Shown here piece after piece: positions 47,863-59,443 of a stretch of DNA of 64,000 bases. The DNA lies in NCBI GenBank assembly GCA_035578175.1, contig JAQMRL010000001.1, positions 378,081,220 to 378,145,219 of the forward strand, given 5' to 3'. Each line of letters opens with the position of its first letter. Position 1 is the first letter of the stretch. The notes beneath the pieces are model-generated. The model was not told where the DNA came from, ran no database searches, and was given only the letters and a program-made list of their open reading frames with translations. This stretch comes from Catonia carolina. Lineage: Eukaryota > Arthropoda > Insecta > Hemiptera > Achilidae. Made by a program: the position numbers and the translations under genes.

Positions 47863-48115
47863 CCTTAACAAACTAGAGACTGCAGATGAGAGCGAAACAT
47901 AGTGAACTAGATCACAGCACAAAGCCAATTAATTGACTCGTTAATCGTATCCTGCGTTTTCACGTTGTGGTCTCGCTGTGGATGACAGCCTAACAAAAAG
48001 TTAGCTGGAGTTCGGTGTAACAGAGTGTAACATAGCGAGGGGCAAAGGGGCACCTCACATCCGACCTTGGCTATTATAGGCTAGATCCCATCTGCAGTCT
48101 TTAATTCGTTGGGTT
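47863..48115. mobile_element. MITE, copy 1 of a pair
   Basis: About 250 bp with inverted ends: TTAACAAACTAGAGACTGCA on the left and CCAACGAATTAAAGACTGCA read inward from the right. The two share the core AGACTGCAGATG. The interior (CACGTTGTGGTCTCGCTGTG, CTAACAAAAAGT, CACATCCGACCTTGGCT) is shared with 49723-49980. Confidence 0.85.
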
Positions 48116-48230
48116 CTAGCTAAATTTTATAGTACTATCAATTTAATTTAAACTTTCAAATTTTAATGATTTTAACGATAATTTTTTTGCAGAATAATTG
48201 CTTGCTAGCATATTGACATAAATTTATATT

Positions 48231-48322
48231 GTTGTTTATGTCAACAGCCGAAAGGCTGGTTTGAACCTCTAGAGGTTTTACTAAGTAAAACGAGGAGTGA
48301 GGTGGTTTACAATTGCCTTCCT
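48231..48322 (-). repeat. Family B retroposon, 5'-truncated
   Basis: Only the 3'-terminal 92 bp of family B. CATAAATTTATATT is perfectly duplicated at 48217-48230 and 48323-48336. A truncated 5' end with an intact (AAC)n end and a perfect 14 bp duplication is what target-primed reverse transcription leaves. Confidence 0.92.
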
Positions 48323-48336
48323 CATAAATTTATATT

Positions 48337-49722
48337 AGACTTTATTTAATTTTAAAAAAATAGCTTTTGTCACAATATAATACCTTGAGAATAAAACATA
48401 AAGTTTTAATTACAAAATGTCGTAGAATAAAACAAAGCGAGTGCCTTCAATTCGAGACCAGTCGCTCATATCTAATTACTAGAGATAATTTAATAAACCG
48501 CTGTAATTCATTGAATAACTTAACTTCCTTTAAAAGATTTCTCAGACTTAATGTTTAAAATTTATTTTATTTAGAAGGGAACGTGGTTCTTTGTTACGTC
48601 GTAAATAACAGTCGAGTTACTTTCATAATCCCGTTTTAAACACTGCTCTATATGGCTAATTTTGTGTCTCAAAGTCATAACTAAAGCATAACTTTATAAC
48701 TTTTCCATAGATGCTTATCGAATTAAATTAAGTATAAATCAGTTATTAAATTTGAGTGAAGATACACCAGTGTAGAACAACCTGTTTGGTTAGTTTAGTA
48801 GTACATAGTAACACATTTACACGTACCACACATTTTTCAAATTCTATCTTACACAAATCAACTACGTCTCTGAAAGTTAATTAAAATATGGAATAATAAC
48901 AAAGATATTTAATTTAATAATTAGCAAACGATATCTGTGTTCGTGTTTACTTTAATGACTCATCTACAGAAGTTACATTTCAAGTTTTCTTAATTCAACA
49001 ACTTTTCTTTATTGCGGCGTTTGTTTTACGCGGATTATTTAGAAAGTGGAAAGGAAAAGTTTATCTTAATTAATGGATTTGAGTGTCCTTGTAAGTTGGC
49101 ACGGTAACGAATGTAAAGTGCCTTGAGGCTATACAGAAACAAGTAAAATTGCTTGCGCGTTAACTTTGTTCTTTTCTTAAATATATAAAAGACAAAGCTT
49201 TTATTCCAGGCCACTGATATCATTTTTATTCTGTCCATGTGAAAAATGTACTAATTTTCTTATTTTACTTAACTTACGGCTGCATTACAATCTGTTAATT
49301 TTATTTACAAAAATAAACTATGATGGTAATAAAAATATAAAGTAAATCAAACACCTTTTGATTTCTAAAATAATTACAATAAAAATATAAAAGAATATTC
49401 TATTTAATTTAGGTTAAAGAATCCTCTACAAAGTAAGCACAGATATCAAAAATCTTTTTAATGTTACATTTTCTGCCTCGACTATTTTGTAATAAGTTAC
49501 ATGTAAATTTTATTGTTGGAACTGTTTATTCAAGTGCCAAAAAAAGAAAACAAATAGGCCAACCATATTTTAGGTTAATTGAACAGATCATGGTTACTTT
49601 ATTAACTCTACAAATATAATTGCCTGGTTACCTGATTACATGTAAATTATTCTTAAATTTTTATAAAAGTTCACTTGACACATCACAAAAAACCGATGGG
49701 TGATGGGTAAAATCTGACTATT
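48337..49722. other. No gene recognised
   Basis: AT-rich; short ORFs at 48367-48558 and 49035-49238 without motifs. Confidence 0.5.
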
Positions 49723-49980
49723 CCTTAACAAATTAGAGACTGCAGATAAAGGCGGAGCATAGTGACCTAGATCACAGCACAGAGCCAATTGACTTTCGTT
49801 AATCAAAAAAATATAACGTAAAATGCGTTGTCACGTTGTGGTCTCGCTGTGGATGACAGCCTAACAAAAAGTCAGCTGGAGTTCGGTGGAAGAGAGTGTG
49901 GCATTAATGAAGGGGTAACCTCACATCCGACCTTGGCTGTTATTGGTAACATCTCATCTGGAGTCTTAAGTTCGTTGGGT
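49723..49980. mobile_element. MITE, copy 2 of a pair
   Basis: Same orientation and structure as 47863-48115, with ends TTAACAAATTAGAGACTGCA and, inverted, CCCAACGAACTTAAGACTCC. Divergence and small indels show the pair is not a recent tandem duplication. It carries an extra A-rich block near 49805. Confidence 0.85.
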
Positions 49981-50324
49981 AAAAGAAAATTGAATTCAGT
50001 ATGAAAAATATCATTAGAATCACATAGTATTATGCTCTGTGCCAAAAAATATTTGTGTTTTTCCTCACTATTATAAATTATTATTTAATAGGTAATAATT
50101 TGTAGAAATTATTGTATAACGTTTTTGGGGTACACCTACAATAATTTAGTTTTTGCGTTTCAGTTTATGTAGATCCCATAATTAAAAATGATAATCTGTA
50201 ACAAAATCATATTTCAAATATCTTAACTGTGACGTAACATTGGCCATAGATGACGACTCGGCACAAAGTTGAATAGGTAACAGGCCTTTTGTAGTTCAGT
50301 AAAAGTTCTTTTACAGGAAAATAC

Positions 50325-50725
50325 TACCAAAAATGGAAATTAAATTTTACAATGTGATGGTAGTACCAACTTTAATATATATGAATCCGAATCATGAGTT
50401 CCATCGAAAAGAAAATTATGTAGAACACATGGTTTGAAAATGATGATTTTACGAGAAAGACTGGACCAGGGAAGATGGATTTTTAACGTCGATATTTGAC
50501 AAGAATTAACGATGAAAAGAACGCCATTAAGGACCGAATATGACAATATAAAGCGAAATGGAAATAAAATGTCGGAAGTATGGATTATGATAGACATCCA
50601 ACCGGAACTATGGAACATAAACCAAGAGAAAGCTGATATGTAAGGAGGCTGAGTTAGCATTGAAGTTCCTTAGGACTGAAACAGCCGGTACGCTTAAACT
50701 TTATTAGGAGACGACAACAAGTTCT
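50325..50725 (+). pseudogene. LINE reverse transcriptase C-terminus, strongly decayed
   Basis: Plus-strand fragments: MEIKFYNVMVVPTLIYM corresponds to the LKFYKxMAVPTLLYG box, followed in another frame by MMILRERLDQG...TEYDNIKRNGNKM in the position of the EMKFLRR and EYRxxWxxHVxRM boxes. A degraded tail follows. A 106-codon minus-strand ORF across this interval is a shadow. The match is weak beyond the first box. Old 5'-truncated copy. Confidence 0.6.
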
Positions 50726-51620
50726 TATGAAAATGTCAATAACTGATCAATCAATATTTACTATGTTGAAACAAAAAAAAATCAATTTTTAAAAAGCTTT
50801 TTTAATATATTACAGATTTGTCAATTACTTTATTGGGAAAGCCTTCAAAAGTGTTGGCTATTCTGAATACAAAATGTTAAAGTTCACCAACTGACCAATT
50901 CATTCAATCATTCACTCTGACTTCACAATTATTTGGAGATCTGAAATTTGGCACTCCTATCTTCTTAGGGGTTGAAGAGAAAAAGAAAAGCATTTGCGCT
51001 TAGCAAGAAGGCGTCAAACCTTAATAATGCAATTTACCTTTAAACTATCAAACAGCTCCAATTCTAAAAATCGGTTAACGTATTCTTTACTTGAACCTAA
51101 GAAAATTAAAGCATTCAAATTTTTATCTTAATGGGTAGAAAGAAGGTATCAATAATACACCAGAAAAATTTCTATTTGTTATTATATTTTTACAAATTTT
51201 CACGTGGCACTGTAATTTGTCGAAAACAGAAACCTGAAAGAATATGAAAGCGCCAGAAAATAGCAAACAAATAAAACATGTCTAGCATAGAATTGTATCT
51301 CGGTAAATATTAATTGTTAACCACTAGAAAATAAAAAGGGGTTATGTATCTAGCTAAATCGTAATCGTTACCATTCAAGAGTACCTGTCTATTGTAAATC
51401 TTACACACTTATCTTCGAAAAATTAGCCTAATGTAGCATTAGGTTTATATCTTAGGTAAAATTAATTTCTTAGAAAATCAGAGAAACCATAAGTTTATTG
51501 GTTCGATTAATTGTAATTGTTGCGTAATTTAAGATAGAAAAAATTGTCCGTTAGCTATGACTAATTAAAGTATACATTTCAAAAATATAAAATTATGTAA
51601 ATTACTCCTCTGAGTAAAAA
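50726..51620. other. No gene recognised
   Basis: AT-rich, nothing recognised. Confidence 0.5.
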
Positions 51621-52129
51621 CGTCGTCTGCATCACGAAGTGACGTATCTCAAAAAAATCGAAATTTGAGTTAGGTCACCTATGAATGTGTCTGGGTGTAC
51701 TCTACAATATCACGAACTGACTTATCAATATCTTTATTATTAACAAAGATACGAGCAATAATGTTTCTGTGTAACTCACGAAAAGTGATGAATTGTACAT
51801 CACGTACTGACGTATCTTGAGATACGTCACTTTGTGAAACTTGTATTGTGTCCTCACTCTGTCGTATCTGTAGATTCGTCAGTTTGTGATGCGGTCGCTT
51901 ACCTAATGGAACCGAAACTGTATGTGACGTATTCGAATAAGTACATTATAAAATAAAACTAAATAATACAATTTTTATGTAGGTATCTCCTTGACTGGGT
52001 TAGGCAACAATCGTCAGGATATATATTATGATATCCATATTCCACGCAGAAGTACATTTCTAATTTACTTTTAACTGAATACGCACTTAGTTTACATTTT
52101 TATGGATGGAGCACTGATAAATTACCTTA

Positions 52130-52275
52130 ATCGAATTATACCATTGTACCGGGTCCCATGTTCGATTCTCGGTCAGGTCTGGAATTTTTTTCATCACTCA
52201 TTTTCGTACATCATCATTCTTCACCGCCTGCATTAGCAGAAATTCCAAAATAGTCAGACGTAAATATATGTAGGC
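52130..52275 (+). repeat. tRNA-headed SINE (family C) nested in the TIR element
   Basis: Head ends with B-box-like GTTCGATTCTCGGTCAGG; body CATCATCATTCTTCACCGCC and GCATTAGCAGAAATTCC...AGTCAGACGTAAATA. The same 3' text with an (AAT)n tail occurs at 77-161. Confidence 0.65.
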
Positions 52276-52384
52276 TACCCATGATTACTCGCTTTTTATC
52301 AGTATGTTAGTAGACGTTTGCGGGTGTGTTTTTGGTTTGATAAATCTTAGTTTACTGTCGTAAGGTTATATTGTAACAAAAGAA

Positions 52385-53068
52385 GAGTCGTGGGAAGCGA
52401 TTTGTTTCGATCTGCTTAAACCAATTGAATGAAAAAGAGGTAAAAAATGTGTTTCTCTTTTTTGACGGATGCAGTGACCAAAGTAAAAACTTAATAATAG
52501 CCATCATGCTGTTGTATGTTGTCCCTATTTCGACTAATATGAAAGTATTTCCCTGAGATTTTGTGAGCCTTTCCACGGACAAAATGAGGGTGGTTCATGA
52601 CATAGTAGGTCTACTATAAAGTCTGCTATTGAACGTTCAGGTGATTTATTTGTACCGTCTCAACTTATTCCTATTTTTAAATTAGCTTGTAAAAAAAACA
52701 ACATTCCTTATCAATCCACTACAGTATGAAGATTTTATCGATTTTAAAGAAATTTTTAAGGAATTAAGAGTAGGCCTATTGTTAAACAGAAAAGATTCAA
52801 CAGGCGAGAAAATAAACTGGTTGCGTGTGATGGAAATTCATGTTCCCAAAACCTCGCCAGATACAATTAATTTATTTTAAGAACAGCCACTTTGTGATGA
52901 ATATTGGCATTTTAATATTGGAAAGCTAAAGTCAATAAAGAATATTGAACCCAAAAAATTAAATTTAGTGCCTGCACAAATTACAAACGGTAAGTACAAA
53001 GATTTGTTATCTTTATGTAATGCAGTGCCACTCGTCGCCAAGTTGGAAGAACACAAGAACTTTTAAAG
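52385..53068 (+). pseudogene. Decayed transposase-like ORF of the 51.6 kb element
   Basis: In shifting plus-strand frames: NEKEVKNVFLFFDGCSDQSK, NLIIAIMLLYVV, FCEPFHGQNEGGS then a stop and HSR, SAIERSGDLFVPSQL, KLACKKNNIPYQSTTV, EDFIDFKEIFKELR, INWLRVMEIHVPKTSPDTI and a C-terminal LVPAQITNGKYKDLLSLC. A D-G/S-C-x-x-Q-x-x-N motif followed by 'F-H-x-Q/M' and 'D/S-x-x-H-S-x-I' recalls a family of uncharacterised arthropod and cnidarian proteins that look like transposases. I cannot name it. At least four frame breaks make this copy dead. Lying inside matched TIRs supports a transposase role. Confidence 0.65.
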
Positions 53069-54006
53069 AAATTTACCTCATTCAAATTAGAACAAAGAAT
53101 TTAATGCCTTTTATAAATCTTTAAAACTAATATCATTCAGCTTATAACTATTACGAACGTTTATGCCGACGAAGTTACTTTCGGTTTCCAGGCATTGCCA
53201 ACAAAACATTTTGTTATCGTTTGTAATGGAGTAGGCTTACTAAATAAAATTTTACTTTTTGATTACTAATAATAACGTAATGTATCATTATTTTAAGTTT
53301 CTGTGTTTTTTTTACGTGCGTATTTTGTATATTTTGCTATGTAGTTACTAAACAGCTTTCAGGTAACCCTATAGTGTTACTGTAAGTGTCATTGTCCAGT
53401 AATAAACAATTTTTTTAAATATTTTGCATCAGTTTATGATGTCATTATTTTCCTAAAAAGTAACATTCATCAATGAAATTAGTTAACGCTTAGTAGTTTC
53501 GTAGTATTATTTTAAAGCTATTGGTATGTTTTTTTAGAAAATAGCAACTACAAAAAAAATTTTTTTTGTACTTATTTTGTTATGCATTGTATTAACAAAT
53601 TTTCTTAAATATGTATTTTTTTTGTAATAAATTAGCTAGTTGTCTGTTTTAATATAGAATTTATACTAAAAAGAGTAATCATGTGTTTGTTAGTATTAAT
53701 TTTCTATCAGGATACTTTTATCTATAGAGATACGTCATTTGTTTATATTTCATAATACGTTGCCGTGAATCACGTACTGTCGTAACTCGACAAATTTATA
53801 CATTATTGATAAAAATCAATAACTTACATCAATATCATATAAATAATAAAAAATACAGTCTTTTGTTGATTATTTAAAGCAATAGTTACGGTTTTATTGT
53901 AATTAATTGCTGAGATGTAGAGTGGAGAACTAAACGCAAAACTTTAAACGGCTCTCCTAGAAAAACAAGATTTTTGAGATACGACGGTTTGTGATGCAGC
54001 CGACGA

Positions 54007-54883
54007 AAAATTAGGAAGACTAAAGTATACTGCAAAAGTTTATTATTACTGGCAAAAAAATAACAAATTTTAATGAAATATGATGTAACAATATCAAAAA
54101 CAATAATTTTTTTAGCTATTATTTTACAAATTTACCTTGATATCATATTATACATGTACATGCTGCCCTTATTCTAATCATATTGGTTATTCTTATAATA
54201 TAATATATTTGTGTAAACACCTGTAATGATGGAAATACTAACCATGTTTTCGTTATTATAAAACAACAACAAAGGCAGCCAACCCACAATATTTTATTTT
54301 ACAATACAAAAAGAGTTCGTAAAATAACTTCTATGTTGTTTTTTATGTCACACTGTCTCTAAATAAAAATATAAGAAAGCTAGACTCTTCAATAAACAAT
54401 CCATTTCGTCTTGTATTTACTTTTGTCTTCTCGTACTCACGATCTTTACATTTTTATCTTCAAATATGGAATTTATTTATTTTATTGGAAAGCTGGTTTA
54501 ACTGAAGGTCGATTTTCAGATTTGATTTTACTTTTGAACACTTCCCTTCATGAATATTTCATAAATTGAAATGGATGTAGTTCACGGATTACACAGAATT
54601 CTAAGTACCCTAATACTAATGAATAATATTCTAAAATAAATAAATAATGTCTACAGCCACGACTTAGGTCGGCAGCAATGATGGGTAGTGGTGAAACAAA
54701 ATGGCATTTTAATTGCCTTAATGCTGCACCATTTTTATTTTTATATTTTCCTCACATAAACAGAATTCAGTTGATAAAAACACATAATATTAACAGAAAA
54801 CGAAACGCGTACGTAAAACAGATTACGAGAGAACATAAACATTACAAATAACACTTTCTTCTTTCACAGTATTTTACTTATTT
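54007..54883. other. No gene recognised
   Basis: AT-rich, nothing recognised. Confidence 0.5.
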
Positions 54884-55566
54884 TTACTTTCTCTTGCCTA
54901 TATGAATACATAGGAAGGAAAGTTTGCCCATAATAGTCAGGTGGAGTGTCAAATTATTTTCAATCAATCTGTTCTTTGGAGGGCTAAAATAAATAGTTCT
55001 TTTTCTTATCACATGGACAGCCAATTAAATGACTGAATCATTTAAGAGTAGAAGTAGAGGTGTAAAAGAAGCTAATCAGAGTTATCTCCTCTGATAGTAA
55101 TGAATTTCATTACACAGCCAGACCCGGTGGTGAATGAAGTGAAGGTGTCATTTTCAGGGTGGAAATTGGATGCTTTTCAGAGGGCCTGGCATGTTGATAA
55201 GCATATAATTCCACTTAATGAGAAAAGCAATTTTGTAAACCACCTCATTCCTCGTTTTACTAAGTAAAACCTCTAGAGGTTCAAACCAGCCTATCGGCTG
55301 ATGACCTAAACAACAAACATGAATATATAAGAATGAAAGTACCTATTGTTTTCATGACGATTTTTTGAAATCGAGTTTTCACCGGATATACACATTTTCA
55401 GGACCCCTGAACCCAAAAAAACATGTTTTCAGCTATTGGTCTGTGTGTTTGTGTGTGTGTGCGTGTGTGTGGGTGTGTGAGAGAGTGTGAGATTGTGTGT
55501 GTGCGTGTGTGTGTGCGCGTGTGTGTGTGTGCGTGAACAAAATATCTCAAGAATGAAACATCGTAT
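54884..55566 (+). repeat. Family A copy 6, split by family B and cut by a LINE
   Basis: Family A sequence at 54884-54923 resumes at 55319 after a family B insertion. It passes through a long, impure (GT)n/(GA)n tract at about 55441-55533 and stops at ACATCGTA where LINE sequence begins. Confidence 0.88.
54924..55318 (+). repeat. Family B retroposon inserted in family A
   Basis: Starts TTGCCCATAATAGTCAGG and ends GATGACCTAAACAACAAAC. The 22 bp at 54902-54923 and 55319-55340 match at 19 positions and form the target duplication within family A. Confidence 0.9.
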
Positions 55567-56080
55567 TGTGACATCGGATTTGATCAAGATTTGGATAAAG
55601 AAGAAATTTGGCAAATTCAAAGCAGTTTGCGGAAATACAGTATTAGCAGAACCCTAGGCAGAAAAAACAAGAAAAGGAACTCAAATAAAATTTTACAAGA
55701 TGATCGCTGTCCCAGTCCTACTTTATGGAAGTGAGTCGTGGATCAGTAACAGACCACAAGAGAGTAGAGTACAGTCAGATGAGATGCTATTCCCGCGAAG
55801 AACAAAGGGTTGCCTTCGTAGGGACCAAAATTAAGAAATTCGGACATAAGAACGGAACTGGTTGTTTACAACCTGAATAGGAAGATTGCGGGATATCGAA
55901 ATCTATGAAGGAAACACGTAGAGAGAATGCTTAAGAAAAGGATCCTCCTCTATGTTTTCCAATACAGACTGATTGGAAGTAGAGACGTTGGGAGACCATG
56001 AGAAAGATGGCAATAATTCAATAGTTTGTCGCTGTTGGGAGTTGGAACGGGCGGGACCCCAATCCTTGACAATGAGAAGA
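55567..56080 (+). pseudogene. LINE reverse transcriptase C-terminus, decayed
   Basis: Begins abruptly at CDIGFDQDLDKEE, then SISRTLGRK, the position of MAVPVLLYGSESW (present as a frameshifted stretch around 55712-55740), RRTKGCL, IRNSDIRTELVVYNLNRKIAGY, EHVERMLKKRI, and a terminal QYRLIGSRDVGRP block. It ends near AATCCTTGACAATG with an AGAAGAAGAAC tail. Many stops and frameshifts. The same lineage as the 34.4 kb fragment, and its junction with family A at 55566/55567 is a 5' truncation. Confidence 0.85.
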
Positions 56081-56740
56081 AGAACAACAAATTTATATTG
56101 ACAATGTACTAAATGTATTGATATGAGAAATTATCCAGGCTTAAAAATATAAAAATTTAAAAGATAGTTAGTTGAAAAATCGACGATAAGGAAGAAATTA
56201 CTAGATCAAATTAATTTTTTGTTTTATGAAATATTATGAGTCGTAAATTTTTTACGCGACATCTAGAGGAAGGAAATGTTAAACGAAGTGTTAAGAACTT
56301 AAGAACTATAAACAACTTTGAAGTAAAATAATCAAAAAGTATATATAGTTTTTAATTATTTATTTGTATGACATAAACGTAGATGAAAAAAGTGGTTTGA
56401 TCACTGCATGTTTTACTTTTCGTGCCAAATCACCAAATTATCACCAAATAATTTAATATTTCCCAACGTTGTGCAATGTCTCCAAAAAATATTTTCGTTA
56501 TTTTTGGTGTTTTTTTTTTATTATTCCTTATCAATTTACTACCACATTGGATCACTCTAGTCAACTATTAATTTTGGTTGTTTTGGAGTTTATTTGTCCA
56601 AAAGGCTTTCATCCTATCAAACCTCTATTTCCTTAATTCGTCTAAATCACTCCTTCTCCAGCTGGTCCCTTTTTTATTTTATTATTTTATATTATTGACA
56701 AAATATTTAGCCAAAATATATCAATAAATTTATTTATTTA
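56081..56740. other. No gene recognised
   Basis: AT-rich, nothing recognised. Confidence 0.5.
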
Positions 56741-57400
56741 TCATTATTGTTGCTATTATTATTATTTATTTTTATGCCTACATTGGGGCACTTGAAACAA
56801 TTCACAAAGAACGAAGTCTTCAAAATATTAGCTAGAGTAATTAAATCTCTTCTGTTTCGAAAACTTTTTCATTCTTTCCGAGCTGGCTGTCCTACGTTCG
56901 TCATTTATGGTGTATTGTTGTCGTTCAAATGTTTTTAGTTTAAGTCTCGTGTTTCTGTATCTTAGAATCCTCTTCTTTTCTCTGACTTCTAATTGTTGCA
57001 TTGTTATACCTAAATCTTTCAAATCATTCTAGATCTCTTTGAATCTATTTATTTTTCCTGGTTTTGTTTTTCCATAAGCAGTTGAAAAGTTTTGTAAGCC
57101 TGTTATTTGGAAATCTTGATACATGATCAAAAAATTCAACTCTCCCTTTTTGCATCACATCTAGGTCAGTAATAGTTATTGAATCGCTTTTCCGGTAAAC
57201 CACTTTGTTAGCCAATGATCGCCATCATCTATCTACTTTGTGCTTTTTTTATAATTTGGTTATTTTAATTCTTTTATCCTACTGCCTTTTACAGTTTATC
57301 TAACATCAGTTTTGTGTTCAACTGGAAAAGTTTCACTAGCATAGATTGCTTCTAGTTTAATAACGGAGTGGTGGTGCCTGAATTCATTAGTTATAATTTC
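56741..57400 (-). pseudogene. LINE polyprotein 3' region, decayed
   Basis: Minus strand, in order: MQKGRVEFFDHVSRFPNNRL (the 'FGHVxRMxxxR' box), TKLFNCLWKNKT, a frame break, then an open 64-codon end with MKDLGITMQQLEVREKKRIL, RYRNTRLKLKTFERQQYT, INDERRTASSERMKKF. An (AAT)n/(AAAT)n-like tail is seen at about 56741-56775. The C-terminal basic tail and 'ERMKKF' ending match a common insect LINE type. It is similar in layout to the 13.0 and 27.8 kb copies but clearly different in sequence. Reverse transcriptase core not preserved. Confidence 0.85.
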
Positions 57401-59443
57401 TTTTTATTAGTTATATACAGTACTGTAATAATTTACTGAATTTTAAATTCAATAAAACTCGTTTATATTACCTAACGCAGACATTTTATGATCTGTAATA
57501 AAACGAAACAATTGACAAGTTTTAATATGTATGAGAGAATAATTAAAGTTTTTATTACCTTACATTTACAATATGTTTTTATAGTTTAGAATAATTCATT
57601 CAATCCAATAAAGCTACTTATTCCTTTTGATTTTTGTATTTAACTAAAGCTGGAATGTTTTTACGTTGTTATCTATGTTTTAGAACTTACATACATGTAT
57701 TAGATTATTAAACACCTGGAAAACACAAATAATTGAAACAGTTTTAATAAAAACTTAAAGCTTAATTTTCTACAAAGAAAACTAGTATTAAAATATAACA
57801 AGAGAAACATGTTTTCATATGTGAAATGCAACATTTAAGCTTCATTTAATCCATCTAACTCTCTTTCGTATTTATGTCAACCTTGTTATACTGTAGTCTA
57901 CATAATTTGACTATAATTTTACGCGACACGTTAAATTGCTTGAATATCACATTTCATCATGTCGGTTTACAAAGGAACTACAATACGGTTAACTTCAATC
58001 AGGTAAATTTGTACGTCAGTTCAATCCATTTGAGTAGAACTTTACAAATAGTCAGAAAATATGAAAATATTAATACACAATTAAACACATTTCACTTATA
58101 GTACTGGCTTACACATACTGCTTTAACAAATTAATCATTTTTTTTAATACCTCGTAATTAACTTTTATCTTTAATACTTGTTTTATTGAAATATGGTTCT
58201 GTTAAAAAGTTGTTCTTCTGAATAACAATATAATTTAAATTATTAGAGCATGAAAATAATAACAAATTGGTGTGTACTTCAAACAATATCCCCAATTTAT
58301 AATATTTTTTTCCAATAACAATAACTTAATAAATTATAAACATCAAACACATTTTTTATCAGACATCACAATTTCAAAACATATGAATCAATTTATGTCC
58401 TTGACATCAAACTACCTCTGATGGAAAAAACACCGGTAAGCATACTTTATAAAATTGGATTTGAATATTAATATACATAAAAATAAACAGTCTTGATCAT
58501 CTTAGCCACCCATGAAAAACTTTTTATAAAATTCTTTCCAAAAATTCACAAGATAAATCCACCAAAAATCAGCTACAACACTGTTGAAAATAAACTAGCA
58601 TTCGAAAGAAAATAAAAGATGAAAAGCTATTAAAAATTTAAATCCCATAGGTCGTAAAAAACAATGATTACTGAACGAAAATGTAATACGTATAATAAGT
58701 AAAAAATGTAAAAGTTATAAATTTCTCTTTACGCTCGTTCATTCTTTCCTGTCAACAGTCCACATTTATAGTTCTTTGTTATTATAGAAGCAGTCAAATT
58801 TTCATTTCTCTTCTTTCAAAATAAATAAAAGAAAAATAATTGTTTCCAACAGCTCTTATTTTTTCTTAAGAGTTGTTGCTTATTTTTTAACTTAATATTT
58901 CTCCAATGTGTCTACTGTATTGACAGTAGAGATCTGGTTACAATAAAAAGAAGTGAACTTATATTCTCCTCAACAGGTTTATAAAGCGTGAATACGAAGT
59001 AAATAAAGATCAATAACACTATAAAAAAATTAAATCGTAAGAAAGAAATTTTATGAATTCTCTTTCAGTTCTTAGAGCCAATAATAAACTATTAATAAAT
59101 TTCTTCAAAGAACACCAAGTAAAGAGAGTAATGCACTCAACCGTCTGACAAAATTTTTTGTGATACCACACTTGGGCGTCTTAAACAAACATATTTCTAA
59201 AAATTAACCCATAAATATTTTGACTTCTACAGCCGTGTCTTTCTTCTACTACGGTTAGAAAAGACACAAAAGAATAACAAAAAAGTTGTATTTTTAGATG
59301 CTAAAGGTAATAATATCAATTTTGTTATTGTAAATATATCTTCAACAGTTCTGTTATTAGTTTAAGTAAGTTTTAAAATTTGATTGTTTTTCCAATTTTT
59401 TTCATAAAATAATTCATCATGAATGAGTTAATTTCGTTATTAA
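57401..59443. other. AT-rich stretch, no gene recognised
   Basis: About 2 kb; the 75-codon ORF at 57874-58101 has no motif. Confidence 0.5.

Larger units (their letters stand above)
51621..54006 (+). mobile_element. 2.4 kb TIR transposon of unassigned superfamily
   Basis: Left end CGTCGTCTGCATCACGAAG, inverted right end CGTCGGCTGCATCACAAACC; TIR similarity runs about 36 bp through CGTATCTCAAAAA. AAAAA flanks both sides, a possible 5 bp duplication that is too simple to prove. ATCACGTACTGACGTATCT-like words recur near both ends. It contains a decayed ORF and a SINE insertion. Confidence 0.82.

Noticed and set aside
50340..50660. 106-codon minus-strand ORF
   Set aside because: No recognisable motif; the plus strand carries LINE-like text across the same interval.
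55441..55533. Independent (GT)n microsatellite and its His/Thr-rich antisense ORF
   Set aside because: The tract is an internal part of family A, and the ORF is its low-complexity translation.
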